This document shows positions 17,516-26,538 of a stretch of 47,907 nt of DNA, piece by piece. The stretch is from CAYQJS01 sp964417895 (lineage in GTDB: Bacteria; Chloroflexota; UBA6077; SHYK01). The position numbers and the translations under genes were made by a program. Under the pieces are notes generated by a model that ran no database searches, was not told the DNA's origin, and saw only the letters and a list, made by a program, of their open reading frames with translations. Position 1 is the first letter of the stretch. The number at the start of each line of letters is the position of its first letter. The stretch lies in NCBI GenBank assembly GCA_964417895.1, contig CAYQJS010000045.1, forward strand, positions 1 to 47,907, given 5' to 3'.

Positions 17516-17566
17516 GGCAATAGGCAATAGGCAATCTTATGGAATATCGGCATGCGTCGATCGCGT

Positions 17567-17660
17567 CCTTCGGTAGGGCGGGGGCTTGTCCCCCGCCGTG
17601 CAGCTCTCTACGCGGGCGCGAGGCGTGAGGGGACAAGCCCCTCCCCTACCGGACGAAAGG
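17567..17660. repeat. Long imperfect inverted repeat (hairpin)
   Basis: Arms CCTTCGGTAGGGCGGGGGCT (from 17567) and its near complement ending GGACGAAAGG (17660) enclose about 35 bases. The core GGGGCTTGTCCCC pairs with GGGGACAAGCCCC. A partial copy (TTCGGTAGGGCGGAGGCGTC) occurs at about 36005-36025. It may end transcription of the lipoprotein gene, but no T-run follows. Confidence 0.65.
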
Positions 17661-17705
17661 CCATGCACATGACAAGTGACCCAATAGTGGTGGTGGAGAT
17701 CGGCA

Positions 17706-20700
17706 GTGCTCTGCCCTGCTTGCGGCTCTGACAACCCCGCGACGGCCAGGTTCTGCAACGCCTGCGGCGCCGGACTGGAGGGCGACTGCCCGAGCTGCGG
17801 GCACACCAACCCCTCGGGCAGTCGCTTCTGCAACGCGTGCGGCGGGCCGCTGGCCTCCCTGGCGGCGAGCCCATCGAACAGACCCACGCCGGAGCCGTCG
17901 CGGGCGGCCGCACATCCGGAACCTGAATCCTTCGCCGACGGCCGCTACCGGGTGCGGCACTTCCTGGGAGAGGGCGGCAAGAAGAAGGTCTTTCTGGCAC
18001 ACGACACGCTCCTGGACAGGGACGTCGCCTTCGCCCTCATCAAGACCGAGGGCCTGGACGCCGCCGCCCGGGAACGCTTCATCCGCGAGGCCCAGGCCAT
18101 GGGAAGGCTGGGCACGCACCCCCACATCGTCACCGTCTTCGACCTGGGAGAACATCCTTCGTTGGCTTCAGGACAGGCTAGCGAGTGCTACATGGTCACC
18201 GAGCTTATGGCGGGCGGCGACGTCGAAGGGGTTATCGCGCAGGCCCCGGATCACAAGCTTCCCCTGGATCAGGCAATAGGGATTGCCGACCAGGTGTGCC
18301 GGGGGCTGGAGTTCGCCCATTCGAAGGGCATCGTGCACCGGGACCTGAAACCCGGCAACGTCTGGCTCACGGGTGATCCTTCGACAGGCTCTCCGAGTAC
18401 CCCGATTCATCGGGGTTCGGAGTCCGCAAGGCGGACAGAACAAGCTATCGCCAAGATCGGCGACTTCGGCCTGGCGGTGGCCGTCGACAGGACCCGCCTC
18501 ACCCAGGCGGGCATGATGGTGGGCACGGTGAGCTACATGCCGCCGGAGCAGGCCACTGGCGGAGAGATCACCCCCCGCTCCGATCTCTACTCCCTGGGGG
18601 CCATGCTCTACGAGATGGTGTGTGGTCGCCCGCCCTTCCTCGGGGATGAGCCCGTAGCCATCATCGGCCAGCACCTGAACACGCCGCCTGTGGCCCCGAC
18701 GTGGCACCGGCCCGAGTGTCCGCAGGGGCTGGAGGCCCTGATCCTCCGGCTGCTGGAAAAAGACGCCAACAAGCGGCCAGCGTCGGCCACTGAAGTGCGG
18801 CAGGCGCTGGCAGGCATCGCCCTCACCCCACCCCTCTCCCAGGGGGAGAGGGAGCAGGCCCAGCCCCCGACCCCTGGGGCCGACCCGCTCTACCGACGGG
18901 TCTTCGTGGGCCGAGAGCACGAGCTAAGGCAGGTGAACGCCGCCTTCGACGCCGCGCTCTCGGGCCAGGGGAGCCTGGTGATGGTGGTGGGCGAACCCGG
19001 CATCGGCAAGACGTCCCTCTGCGAGCAGCTCGCGACCTACACCGCGCTTCGGGGTGGCAAAGCCCTCGTGGGCCACTGCTATGAGGAAGGCTCTCTCTCC
19101 CTGCCCTATCTCCCGTTCGTTGAGGCCCTCCGCGGCTACGTGCTGCAGCGGGAGCCCGAGGGGCTGAAGGAGGACCTGGGTAGCGGCGCGGCGGACGTTG
19201 CGCGCATCATCTCGGAGGTGCGGGACAGGGTCCACGTGGAGCTCCGGCCCTCCGGCGACCCCGAGGACGACCGCTGGCGTCTCTACCAGGCCGTCACCGG
19301 GTTCCTGCGCAACGCCTCCTCGGTGCAGCCGCTGACGATAGTGCTGGAAGACCTCCACGACGCGGACAGGGGTACCCTCGACCTCCTGGTGCACGTGGCC
19401 CGCAATCTGCAGGGCGCCCGCCTGCTGCTGGTCGGTACGTACCGCGATGTGGAGGTTGACCGAGCGCATCCGCTGTCGGGCATATTGGCGGAGCTGCGCC
19501 GCGGCAGCCAGTTCCAGCGGGTTCCGCTGCGGGGCCTCACAGTGGAAGAAGTGCACCGGATGATGACCATCGTCCGGGGGCAGGAGCCGCCCTGGGGCCG
19601 GGCCGAGGCCATCCACCGCCAGACCGAGGGCAACCCGTTGTTCATCCAGGAGGTGCTGCGCTACCTGGTGGAGGAGGGCATCGTCGTCCGTGAGGGGGGA
19701 CGATATATCCGAACCGACGCGGGTGAGGCCGACGCTGGCATCCCGGAGGGGCTGCGGGACGTCATCGGCAAGCGGCTCTCGCGGCTCTCGGAGCAGACCA
19801 ACCAGGTCCTCTCCATCGCGGCGGTGGTTGGCCGCGACTTTCGGCTGGACGCCCTCCAACGAGTCGCCAATCTGCCGGAGGCGGAAGTTGAGGAAGCATT
19901 AGAGGAAGCCACCGAGCGGGCGGTCATCGAGCAGCGCCAGGCGCTGGGGACGATGGGTTTTCGTTTCACCCACGCCTTCTTCCGGCAGACCCTGTACGAG
20001 GAGATCTTCGTGCCGCGGCGCATCCGCTGGCATCAGCAGGTCGCCCACGCCCTGGAGCAGATCTACGGACGGCGTGTGGAGGAGCACGCGGCCGAGCTGG
20101 CGGAGCACTATGCCCAGAGCACGGAGCGACAAGACCTGACCAAGGCCCTCCACTACAGCGAGGCGGCGGCTCGGCGGGCCATGGCCGTGTACGCCTACGG
20201 GGAGGCGGTGCGACACCTGGAGCAGGCGCTGAAGGTGCAGGAGGTCCTGGACCCGGACGACGAGGCCAAACGCTGCGACCTGCTGCTGGAACTGGCGGAT
20301 GCCCTGATGCCGGCGGGAGAGCCACTGCGAGCCTCTGAGGAGATGGAGGTGGCCTACGCTCTCGCCGAAAGTGTCGAGGACCCTGAAAAGGCCAGCCAGT
20401 GCTGCCGCGTGGCCCTGGACGCTCTCTTTCGCTACGGCGGAGGCGCGGCAAGCGTCAAGGGCCAGTGGGGCGTCTGGGCCCAGCGGGCCGACCGCCATGC
20501 GCAACCCCGGACCCTCTCCCGCGTCTACGCCGACCTGGCTTTAGCCGAGCTTCCCAGGACACGGTCGGGGTCGGAGCGGCGCGCCCGGCTCGTGGCGGGG
20601 CTCGACCTTGCCCGTAGCCTGGGGGAGCCGCAGACCCTCTTCGAGTGTGCAGGCTCGCTACTGCGGGGAGCCGGAGAGCCGGAGTCGCCGGCCGCCTGGG

Positions 20701-21620
20701 CGGAGGGTTTGACCTTGGCGCAAGAGTTCGGGGCACGCCCCAGAGACGGTGTGCGCGTGACGACCCTTGCCGGCGTGTTGTCTAACAGTGGAAGCTTCCT
20801 TCTGGCCTGGGGAGACCGCTCCTCGGCCGAAGAGCTGTGGCGAGAGGTCACCGAGCTAGCCCAGCGCACCCGGGACACATACGTCGCGCTGCGGCCTCCC
20901 ACCTTCGAGATCATGCTCAGGACCCTCGACGGAGACCTGGAGGGGGCGCTGGAGGCTGCGGATCGCGTGGCAGCGCTGGGCGCGCAGGGCGGAAGTCCAC
21001 TCTACGCGCAGACAAACAACGCCTGGCACGGGATGCGGGCACGCCTTTACCTGGGCCGGGCCAGAGCCGCGCTGGAGAGCCTGGATACCTTGAACACCAT
21101 TGAGCCGAGCTCACGGCTCCCGGGGGGCGCCGTGCTGACGGCGCTGGTGCTCGCTCATTTGGGCAGGCATGGCGAAGCCGCAGGCCTTCTCCGAGAAGGC
21201 CTCCTCGTAGAGGGGAATACGGTCTTGAAGCTGCTGGAAGCAGCGGTGCTGTTGAAAGACCGGGCGGCGACGGCCGCTCTCATGGAGCGCTTTAAAGGTC
21301 TGGGCCACCTGTTGAATACCCGCGGTCGAGAGCTGACCTGCTTCGCCCGGCACCTGGGCGCTGGCGCGGCGCTCCTCGGCGAGTTGGACCAGGCCAAAGC
21401 CTATTACCACCAGGCTATCGAAGTGTGCGCCAGGGTCCGCTTCCGACCGGAGCTGGCGCTGAGCCGCCTCCAGCTCGCGGAGCTGTTGCTGGAGCACTAT
21501 CCAGAAGAGAAGGCGGAAGCTCTGGAGCACCTGGACTCCGCCATCGCGGAGTTCCGGGATATGAAGATGCAGCCGTCCCTGGAGCAGGCCTTGAAGCACA
21601 AGGAGCTGCTGACAGCGTAG
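17706..21620 (+). CDS. Zinc ribbon / Ser-Thr protein kinase / ATPase / TPR regulator
   Basis: A 1304-residue multidomain cytoplasmic protein. Residues 1-50 form a double zinc ribbon (CPACGSDNPATARFCNACG and CPSCGHTNPSGSRFCNACG). About 78-375 is a protein kinase: LGEGGKKKVFLAHD, Lys in FALIKTE, HRDLKPGN, IGDFGLAV, MPPEQA and SDLYSLG. From about 395 comes an AAA/NACHT-like ATPase with Walker A GEPGIGKTS (about 427), Walker B-like LTIVLEDLHDAD, and arm motifs. The last 500 residues are helical TPR-type repeats. Such proteins resemble large signal-integrating regulators, but no output DNA-binding or cyclase domain is present. GTG 17706 is the start. Two repeat-derived segments interrupt the kinase loop and the linker. 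Confidence 0.88.
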   Translation: MLCPACGSDNPATARFCNACGAGLEGDCPSCGHTNPSGSRFCNACGGPLASLAASPSNRPTPEPSRAAAHPEPESFADGRYRVRHFLGEGGKKKVFLAHDTLLDRDVAFALIKTEGLDAAARERFIREAQAMGRLGTHPHIVTVFDLGEHPSLASGQASECYMVTELMAGGDVEGVIAQAPDHKLPLDQAIGIADQVCRGLEFAHSKGIVHRDLKPGNVWLTGDPSTGSPSTPIHRGSESARRTEQAIAKIGDFGLAVAVDRTRLTQAGMMVGTVSYMPPEQATGGEITPRSDLYSLGAMLYEMVCGRPPFLGDEPVAIIGQHLNTPPVAPTWHRPECPQGLEALILRLLEKDANKRPASATEVRQALAGIALTPPLSQGEREQAQPPTPGADPLYRRVFVGREHELRQVNAAFDAALSGQGSLVMVVGEPGIGKTSLCEQLATYTALRGGKALVGHCYEEGSLSLPYLPFVEALRGYVLQREPEGLKEDLGSGAADVARIISEVRDRVHVELRPSGDPEDDRWRLYQAVTGFLRNASSVQPLTIVLEDLHDADRGTLDLLVHVARNLQGARLLLVGTYRDVEVDRAHPLSGILAELRRGSQFQRVPLRGLTVEEVHRMMTIVRGQEPPWGRAEAIHRQTEGNPLFIQEVLRYLVEEGIVVREGGRYIRTDAGEADAGIPEGLRDVIGKRLSRLSEQTNQVLSIAAVVGRDFRLDALQRVANLPEAEVEEALEEATERAVIEQRQALGTMGFRFTHAFFRQTLYEEIFVPRRIRWHQQVAHALEQIYGRRVEEHAAELAEHYAQSTERQDLTKALHYSEAAARRAMAVYAYGEAVRHLEQALKVQEVLDPDDEAKRCDLLLELADALMPAGEPLRASEEMEVAYALAESVEDPEKASQCCRVALDALFRYGGGAASVKGQWGVWAQRADRHAQPRTLSRVYADLALAELPRTRSGSERRARLVAGLDLARSLGEPQTLFECAGSLLRGAGEPESPAAWAEGLTLAQEFGARPRDGVRVTTLAGVLSNSGSFLLAWGDRSSAEELWREVTELAQRTRDTYVALRPPTFEIMLRTLDGDLEGALEAADRVAALGAQGGSPLYAQTNNAWHGMRARLYLGRARAALESLDTLNTIEPSSRLPGGAVLTALVLAHLGRHGEAAGLLREGLLVEGNTVLKLLEAAVLLKDRAATAALMERFKGLGHLLNTRGRELTCFARHLGAGAALLGELDQAKAYYHQAIEVCARVRFRPELALSRLQLAELLLEHYPEEKAEALEHLDSAIAEFRDMKMQPSLEQALKHKELLTA
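18370..18453. repeat. Repeat-derived in-frame insertion within the kinase domain
   Basis: Between HRDLKPGNVWLTG and AKIGDFGLAV, where kinases normally have a few residues, there are about 25 extra residues (DPSTGSPSTPIHRGSESARR and following). The DNA contains TTCGACAGGCTC (18380-18391), identical to the core of repeat family B at 33638-33740 and 38828-38905, plus a small palindrome CCCCGATTCATCGGGG. Confidence 0.7.
18826..18852. repeat. Repeat-derived segment in the kinase-ATPase linker
   Basis: CACCCCACCCCTCTCCCAGG followed by GGGAGAGGGAG encodes LTPPLSQGERE. This hairpin-forming sequence is a common genomic repeat type, and relatives occur at 37635-37672 and 38985-39090. It sits between the kinase and ATPase domains, where extra residues are harmless. 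Confidence 0.65.
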
Positions 21621-21669
21621 CGGCGGACAGGTCGATCATTCGAACCCTCTCGGGCGGATCTCGACCTGC

Positions 21670-22794
21670 TCAGTCGTCTCCAGGCGCCTCCCACCGGAAG
21701 TTCCGATCGGTGTAGATCTCCGGCGGCATCTGGCTCTTGACGCCTCGCTTGGCAAGCTCCGCCTCGAACGTCTGCCGGACCCACGGGTTCTCGTCCACGT
21801 ATTTGATCTGGCTGCCCGAGTACGCGGGCTCGATGTGTCGCGCGGGATGGAGCGTGATGTAGCGCATCGGCGTGGGGCCAATGTTGAAGTGCTGGTGGTA
21901 CCAGAGGTTGGGGGGTCCGACCATGCTGCCCTCGTGCCAGGGGACGATCATCCGCTCGCCCTCTTCGGCCGCCGGCCACATGAGGGAGAACCCTTCTCCG
22001 TTCGGGATGACGATGACGGCCCCGGAGCCGTGGTAGTGGGCTGGCTTGTAGGTCCCGGAGGGTAGAACTCGGCCGCCGATCTTTAGCGACGTCACATTGG
22101 GCAGGCAGTACGAGAGGTTCGGGAGGGCGCCGAGGCCCGCGTTGCTGTGGACCTTATCGAATGCGGTCAAGTCCGGGAAGAAGCTGGCTACCCAGCCACC
22201 CCGCCGATCGCCACGGGCCCCCGTGACGTACTGGGCTTCGGAGTAGACGTCGTGGTCCTCCACCCCTGCGATGTCGAACTCGGGCTCGAGGGCTGGGTTG
22301 TCGAAGAAGAAGTCCGGGTTCGGGATGATGGACATGGCCATCGGCAGGTAGTTGTAGTGCAGCAGGCGCGCCGGCTGGTGCCCCTGGGCGTTGGCGAGCT
22401 GATAATGGTAGTTGCGGGGGATGAAGAACAGCGAGTGGGGCTGCCACTCGAATGTCTTCTTGGTGGCGCCATCCCCCGCCCATAGCGTGGTGAGACCACG
22501 CCCCGACAGCACGTAGATGATGTCGTCCAGCGAGAACTTCAAAGGTGGCAGGCTCGCCCCCGGAGGGATCTCAGTGACACGCGTCTCCATGAAGTCCTTG
22601 TTGCCCTCGAGAACGACGACAGCGGCGTTGCACTCCCGCTCCTCCCAGGGGCCGACCTCGACCGTGCGCAAGTCGTCGATGTAGTAGGTGCGGTGAATCG
22701 GGACGTCGAGCGACTCGATCCAGCGCTCGTATCTCGGCGTGATCCACCAGTAGTCCTTCCATCGATCGATCCCGCGACTCGTGGCCTGCTGCAT
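21670..22794 (-). CDS. Double-cupin protein, copy 1 (possible dioxygenase-type)
   Basis: A 374-residue protein. ATG 22794 is chosen over GTG 22800 because GGAGGAG lies 6 bases upstream of it. Two cupin domains: the first about residues 70-160 (VVVLEGNKDFMETRVTEIPP, DDIIYVLSGRGLTTLWAGDG), the second about 240-340 (SGTYKPAHYHGSGAVIVIPN, EGSMVGPPNLWYHQHFNIGP). His residues in HYH, WHEG and YHQH are candidate metal ligands, and the fold recalls gentisate-type dioxygenases. The first domain lacks the paired His motif and may be structural. It is 245 bases from, and divergent to, the binding lipoprotein at 23040. Substrate and activity are unknown. Confidence 0.75.
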   Translation of the reverse strand: MQQATSRGIDRWKDYWWITPRYERWIESLDVPIHRTYYIDDLRTVEVGPWEERECNAAVVVLEGNKDFMETRVTEIPPGASLPPLKFSLDDIIYVLSGRGLTTLWAGDGATKKTFEWQPHSLFFIPRNYHYQLANAQGHQPARLLHYNYLPMAMSIIPNPDFFFDNPALEPEFDIAGVEDHDVYSEAQYVTGARGDRRGGWVASFFPDLTAFDKVHSNAGLGALPNLSYCLPNVTSLKIGGRVLPSGTYKPAHYHGSGAVIVIPNGEGFSLMWPAAEEGERMIVPWHEGSMVGPPNLWYHQHFNIGPTPMRYITLHPARHIEPAYSGSQIKYVDENPWVRQTFEAELAKRGVKSQMPPEIYTDRNFRWEAPGDD

Positions 22795-23039
22795 GCGCAC
22801 TCCTCCGTTTACCCTTGTCTCTGCAACTCACGCAAGGATGGCGAGCCGCCGCCGGGAGGCCCCGTGGCCAGTCCATCCCATCGCGTCCTGTGCAATATAG
22901 GGGGATGGCCAGCGCCGGTCAAACCGGTCGGGTGGATGGCAGGGGGTGCATCGTTATGGCGGGCGAAAACTGCGAGTCTACGTGAAGCCGAGGCTGGCTT
23001 GTCGGTGGAGTAGAATCGATCCGGTACTGGAGGGAGAGG

Positions 23040-24746
23040 ATGAACTACGGGATTCTTGCGTCGGGGTTCATGGGCTTCGCCTTGATCGTTGCCGGCTGCG
23101 CAGCTGGCGCTCAGAGTCCAGGCCGCGAGGGGGCTTCGCCCGCTCAGTCGGCTCCCAGGGTGCTCCGCGTCGGGATCAATCAGAACGAGGAGCCCTCGGC
23201 GGAGCAGGGCGGCATCGGCCTCTATAGCAACGAGGTCGGGTACATGGTCCACACCTCCCTGACCGTATTCGACGCGGCCACGGGAACGCTCGAACCGCGC
23301 ATGGCAGAGCGTGTGCCCACCGTCGAGAACGGGGACTGGCAGGTGACGCCCGACGGGCGCATGGAGGTCACCTGGACGCTGCGCCCCAACGTGTTGTGGC
23401 ACGACGGAACGCCCCTGACCGCCGACGACTTCGCCTTCGGGTTCAAGATCGCCCTGGATCCGGAGCTCTTCACCCGGGGCACAGGGGTCCTCCGCTTAAT
23501 CGATGAGGTCGCCGCGCCCGATCCCCAGACCGTGGTCATGCGCTGGAAAGAGGTCTACATCTACGCCAACGACATGGGCCGGAACATCCTCGTGCCGCTC
23601 CCTCGCCACTTGTTGGCCGGGCTGTACGACGCCGGGAGCAAGCAGTCGCTGGCGGCCAATCCGTACTGGATGACGGAGTTCGTGGGCGCAGGCGCCTATA
23701 AGATTGGCCAGTGGCTCCAGGGGAGCTTCATCGAGCTGAACGCCTTCGACCAGTACTTCCTGGGAAGACCCAAGATCGATCGGATCTCCGTTCGGTATTT
23801 TGGCGACGTCAACACCCTCATCGTGAGCATGATCGCTGGGGAAGTCGACGTCGTGCCCGTGGGCTCCCTCAAGACTGAGGAAGCCCACGTCCTGAAGACC
23901 CAATGGGAGGCCGCCGGCGCGGGGAGCGTCATCCAGAGCCACACCAGGCTGCGGATAGGCGACTGGCAGTTCCGAGAGGCCAGCGCACCGTGGGCGCAGG
24001 ACGCTCGCGTTCGGCTGGCCATGGTGAAGCTGATCGACCGCCAGGGCATGGTGGACACGATCCACAACGGGCTATCGGCCGTCTGGGATATTCCCCTCTC
24101 CGCACAAGACCCTGGCTACCGACTGGCCCAGCAGAGGGGTTTGCCCAGCCTCGCGTATGACGTGCCCCAGGCGCATCGACTCCTCGCGGAGGCGGGTCTG
24201 GCCCGAGGCTCTGACGGGGCCTATCGAACCCAGGGCGGGGCTCCCTTCGCCATCGACCTCCTGGCACAGAGCGACATAAATACGAACATCCAGGAGTTGC
24301 TGGCCATTGCCGGCCAGTGGAAGACCGCAGGCTTGGAGTCCACCACCAACTTCGTCCCGGGCACCGTCGACTGGCGTGAGGCCGCGGCGAAGGTCCAGGG
24401 CGTCTACGTGGGCGGCCAAAACCCGAGCTACATCTCGTTCAGGAGCTACATCACGGGTGAGATCAGCACCCAGGCCAACCGGTGGAGGGGGGCGAACCGC
24501 GCTGGTTACAGCGATCCCGCCTACGATCAGCTGTACGGCCGGTTGTTCACCACTGTCGACACCTCACAGCGAGCGCAGATTGCCGCCGACCTCGTCAAAA
24601 TGAGCCTGGACGGAATGCTCTTTCTCCCGCTGACGTACAGCTCCGACGTGGCCGCTGTCCGCAAAGACGTTCGCGGGGTGACCGGTGTCGTAACCGAACA
24701 GCGGGTCACGCCCTGGAACGTCCACGAATGGGACGTCGCCAGATAG
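23040..24746 (+). CDS. Oligopeptide-type ABC transporter binding lipoprotein, copy 2
   Basis: A 568-residue family 5 solute-binding lipoprotein. Lipobox LIVAGC (Cys20) follows ATG 23040, which has GGAGGGAGAGG before it. Family strings include NGDWQVTPDGRMEVTWTLRP, WHDGTPLTADDFAFGFKIAL, GAYKIGQWLQGSFIELNAFD and LAMVKLIDRQGMVDTI. It is a close paralogue of the next gene, indicating a tandem duplication. The divergent cupin gene upstream suggests shared control and possibly a shared solute. No permease genes are nearby. Confidence 0.9.
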   Translation: MNYGILASGFMGFALIVAGCAAGAQSPGREGASPAQSAPRVLRVGINQNEEPSAEQGGIGLYSNEVGYMVHTSLTVFDAATGTLEPRMAERVPTVENGDWQVTPDGRMEVTWTLRPNVLWHDGTPLTADDFAFGFKIALDPELFTRGTGVLRLIDEVAAPDPQTVVMRWKEVYIYANDMGRNILVPLPRHLLAGLYDAGSKQSLAANPYWMTEFVGAGAYKIGQWLQGSFIELNAFDQYFLGRPKIDRISVRYFGDVNTLIVSMIAGEVDVVPVGSLKTEEAHVLKTQWEAAGAGSVIQSHTRLRIGDWQFREASAPWAQDARVRLAMVKLIDRQGMVDTIHNGLSAVWDIPLSAQDPGYRLAQQRGLPSLAYDVPQAHRLLAEAGLARGSDGAYRTQGGAPFAIDLLAQSDINTNIQELLAIAGQWKTAGLESTTNFVPGTVDWREAAAKVQGVYVGGQNPSYISFRSYITGEISTQANRWRGANRAGYSDPAYDQLYGRLFTTVDTSQRAQIAADLVKMSLDGMLFLPLTYSSDVAAVRKDVRGVTGVVTEQRVTPWNVHEWDVAR

Positions 24747-24804
24747 CGCTACTCCGGGGAGAAACAGGAGGAGGGCGCGGCTTCTTTCATCATGTCTCGC
24801 GTGT

Positions 24805-26475
24805 TTGGTCGTCCCACTGGCCACCGCCTGCGTGCCAGGCGCTCAGGACGCCAGCCGCGAGGCGGGGCCCGGCGCGTCATCCCGCACCACGGTCCTTCGG
24901 ATCGGGGTCCGCGTCGACGATGAACCGGACGCGGTGGAAGGTGGCGTGGCGTTCAACTCGTCGGAGACGGGCTACATCTTCCATTCGGCCCTGACCGCTT
25001 ACGACCCCACCACCGGCGCGCTCGAGCCCCGCATCGCCGAGCGCGTGCCGACCATCGAGAACGGCGACTGGCAGGTGCTGTCCGACGGCCGTATGGAGGT
25101 AACCTGGAAGCTGCGCCCCAACGTCTTCTGGCACGACGGGACTCCATTGACGGCGGAGGACTTCGTGTTCGGGTTCAAGGTGGGCATGGACCCTGATCTG
25201 TTCGCGCGGGGGACGGCGGTGCTGCGCGCCATCGCGGAGGTAGCGGCGCCGGACCAGCAAACCCTGCTGGTGCGCTGGAAAGAGGTCTACATCCTTGCCA
25301 ACGCCATGGGGCGGAATACGCTCGCACCGGTCCCCCGGCACCTGCTGGCGGCGCTCTACGACGAGGGGAACAAGCAAGCCTTTGCCGGCAGCACCTACTT
25401 CATGCGCGACTGGGTGGGCGTCGGCCCGTATCGCATCACCGATTGGTTGCAAGGGAGCTTCATCGAGGCAGCCGCCTTCGATCGGTACTTCCTCGGCAAG
25501 CCCAAGATCGATCGCATCTCAATCCGGCTCTTCGGCGACGTGAATACCTTGATGGTGACTATCATCGCTGGCGAGATCGACGTAGCGCCCGGTGGTTCCT
25601 TCAAGCAGGCCGAGGCCTACGTCCTGAAGACGGACTGGGAGTCGAAGGGGGGCGGCACCGTTATCGTCAACTACAACGAGCTGCGGCACGGGGTAATGCA
25701 GTGGCGGGACCCCAACGCACCGTGGATGGACCTCCGCGTGCGGCAGGCGCTGGTGCACATGCTCGACCGGCAGGCGATGGTGGATACGATCATGGGCGGG
25801 CTATCGGCCGTGGAGGACATCCCCCTTCCGAGGCAGGATGCGGCCTACCGCCTCGCCCAGCAGCGCGGGCTGCCCAGTTATCCCTATGACCTGGCCCAGG
25901 CGAGCCGGCTTCTCACGGCTGTGGGTTTCACCCGCGGTGCCGATGGAGTCTTCCGGTCCCCAGGCGGCGAGCCCCTGGTCATCCAGGCGGCCGCCACCGC
26001 GGACCTTGCAAGCAACGTTCAGCTGATCACGGCCATCGCCGACCAGTGGAAGCGAGCAGGTCTGGATGCGACCCCGTTCCCGATCCCCGACCCACACGCC
26101 GACCGGGACCTGATGAGGAGCACCGTGCGGGGCGCACTGGTGCGCGGCTTCAACCTGGAGTACGCCGGCTTCCGCAACTTCATCACCGCGGAGATCACAT
26201 CGGAGGCCACCCGGTGGCGGGGGGGCAATCGCGGCGGCTACAGCAACCCGGCCTTCGACCAGATGGTCGCCCGGTTGTTCACGACACTACGGACCTCCGA
26301 GCGGGACGAGGTCGCGGCTGACCTGATCAAGATGGGCCTCGATGAGCTTCCCTGGATCCCCCTGTTCTACGGATCAGATGTCTTCGCGGTGAAGACGGGT
26401 GTGCGCGGGCTGACCAACGTGATGGCGGGTCAGGACGTCAGCGCCTGGAACATTCACCTGTGGAGCATTGGCTAG
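24805..26475 (+). CDS. Oligopeptide-type ABC transporter binding lipoprotein, copy 3, N terminus unclear
   Basis: A family 5 binding protein very like the preceding one (NGDWQVLSDGRMEVTWKLRP, WHDGTPLTAEDFVFGFKVGM, LVHMLDRQAMVDTIMGGLSA). The start is doubtful. TTG 24805 gives only MVVPLATAC before the presumed lipid-bearing Cys, too short for a signal peptide. The strong ribosome site AGGAGGAGG lies at 24766-24774, and the ATG that follows (24792) is out of frame. The frame upstream of 24805 does read as hydrophobic (LLSSCLACLVVPLATAC), but without a start codon. A one-base indel or substitution near 24780-24806 is the likely cause. Apart from this the protein is complete. Confidence 0.83.
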   Translation: MVVPLATACVPGAQDASREAGPGASSRTTVLRIGVRVDDEPDAVEGGVAFNSSETGYIFHSALTAYDPTTGALEPRIAERVPTIENGDWQVLSDGRMEVTWKLRPNVFWHDGTPLTAEDFVFGFKVGMDPDLFARGTAVLRAIAEVAAPDQQTLLVRWKEVYILANAMGRNTLAPVPRHLLAALYDEGNKQAFAGSTYFMRDWVGVGPYRITDWLQGSFIEAAAFDRYFLGKPKIDRISIRLFGDVNTLMVTIIAGEIDVAPGGSFKQAEAYVLKTDWESKGGGTVIVNYNELRHGVMQWRDPNAPWMDLRVRQALVHMLDRQAMVDTIMGGLSAVEDIPLPRQDAAYRLAQQRGLPSYPYDLAQASRLLTAVGFTRGADGVFRSPGGEPLVIQAAATADLASNVQLITAIADQWKRAGLDATPFPIPDPHADRDLMRSTVRGALVRGFNLEYAGFRNFITAEITSEATRWRGGNRGGYSNPAFDQMVARLFTTLRTSERDEVAADLIKMGLDELPWIPLFYGSDVFAVKTGVRGLTNVMAGQDVSAWNIHLWSIG

Positions 26476-26538
26476 CGCCTTCCCCGGCTTTGCCGCGGGC
26501 GCGGGCTGCGCCACTATGTGGTCTGGCGTAATCCTGGC

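Noticed and set aside
15809..17527. 572-residue minus-strand open frame opposite the first binding lipoprotein
   Set aside because: The plus strand encodes a clear family 5 lipoprotein with ribosome site and lipobox. The antisense frame has no recognisable domain.
21620..21665. Possible tRNA-like GATTCGAAC-type sequence (CATTCGAACCC)
   Set aside because: No cloverleaf arms can be formed around it. No tRNA or rRNA was found anywhere in the window.
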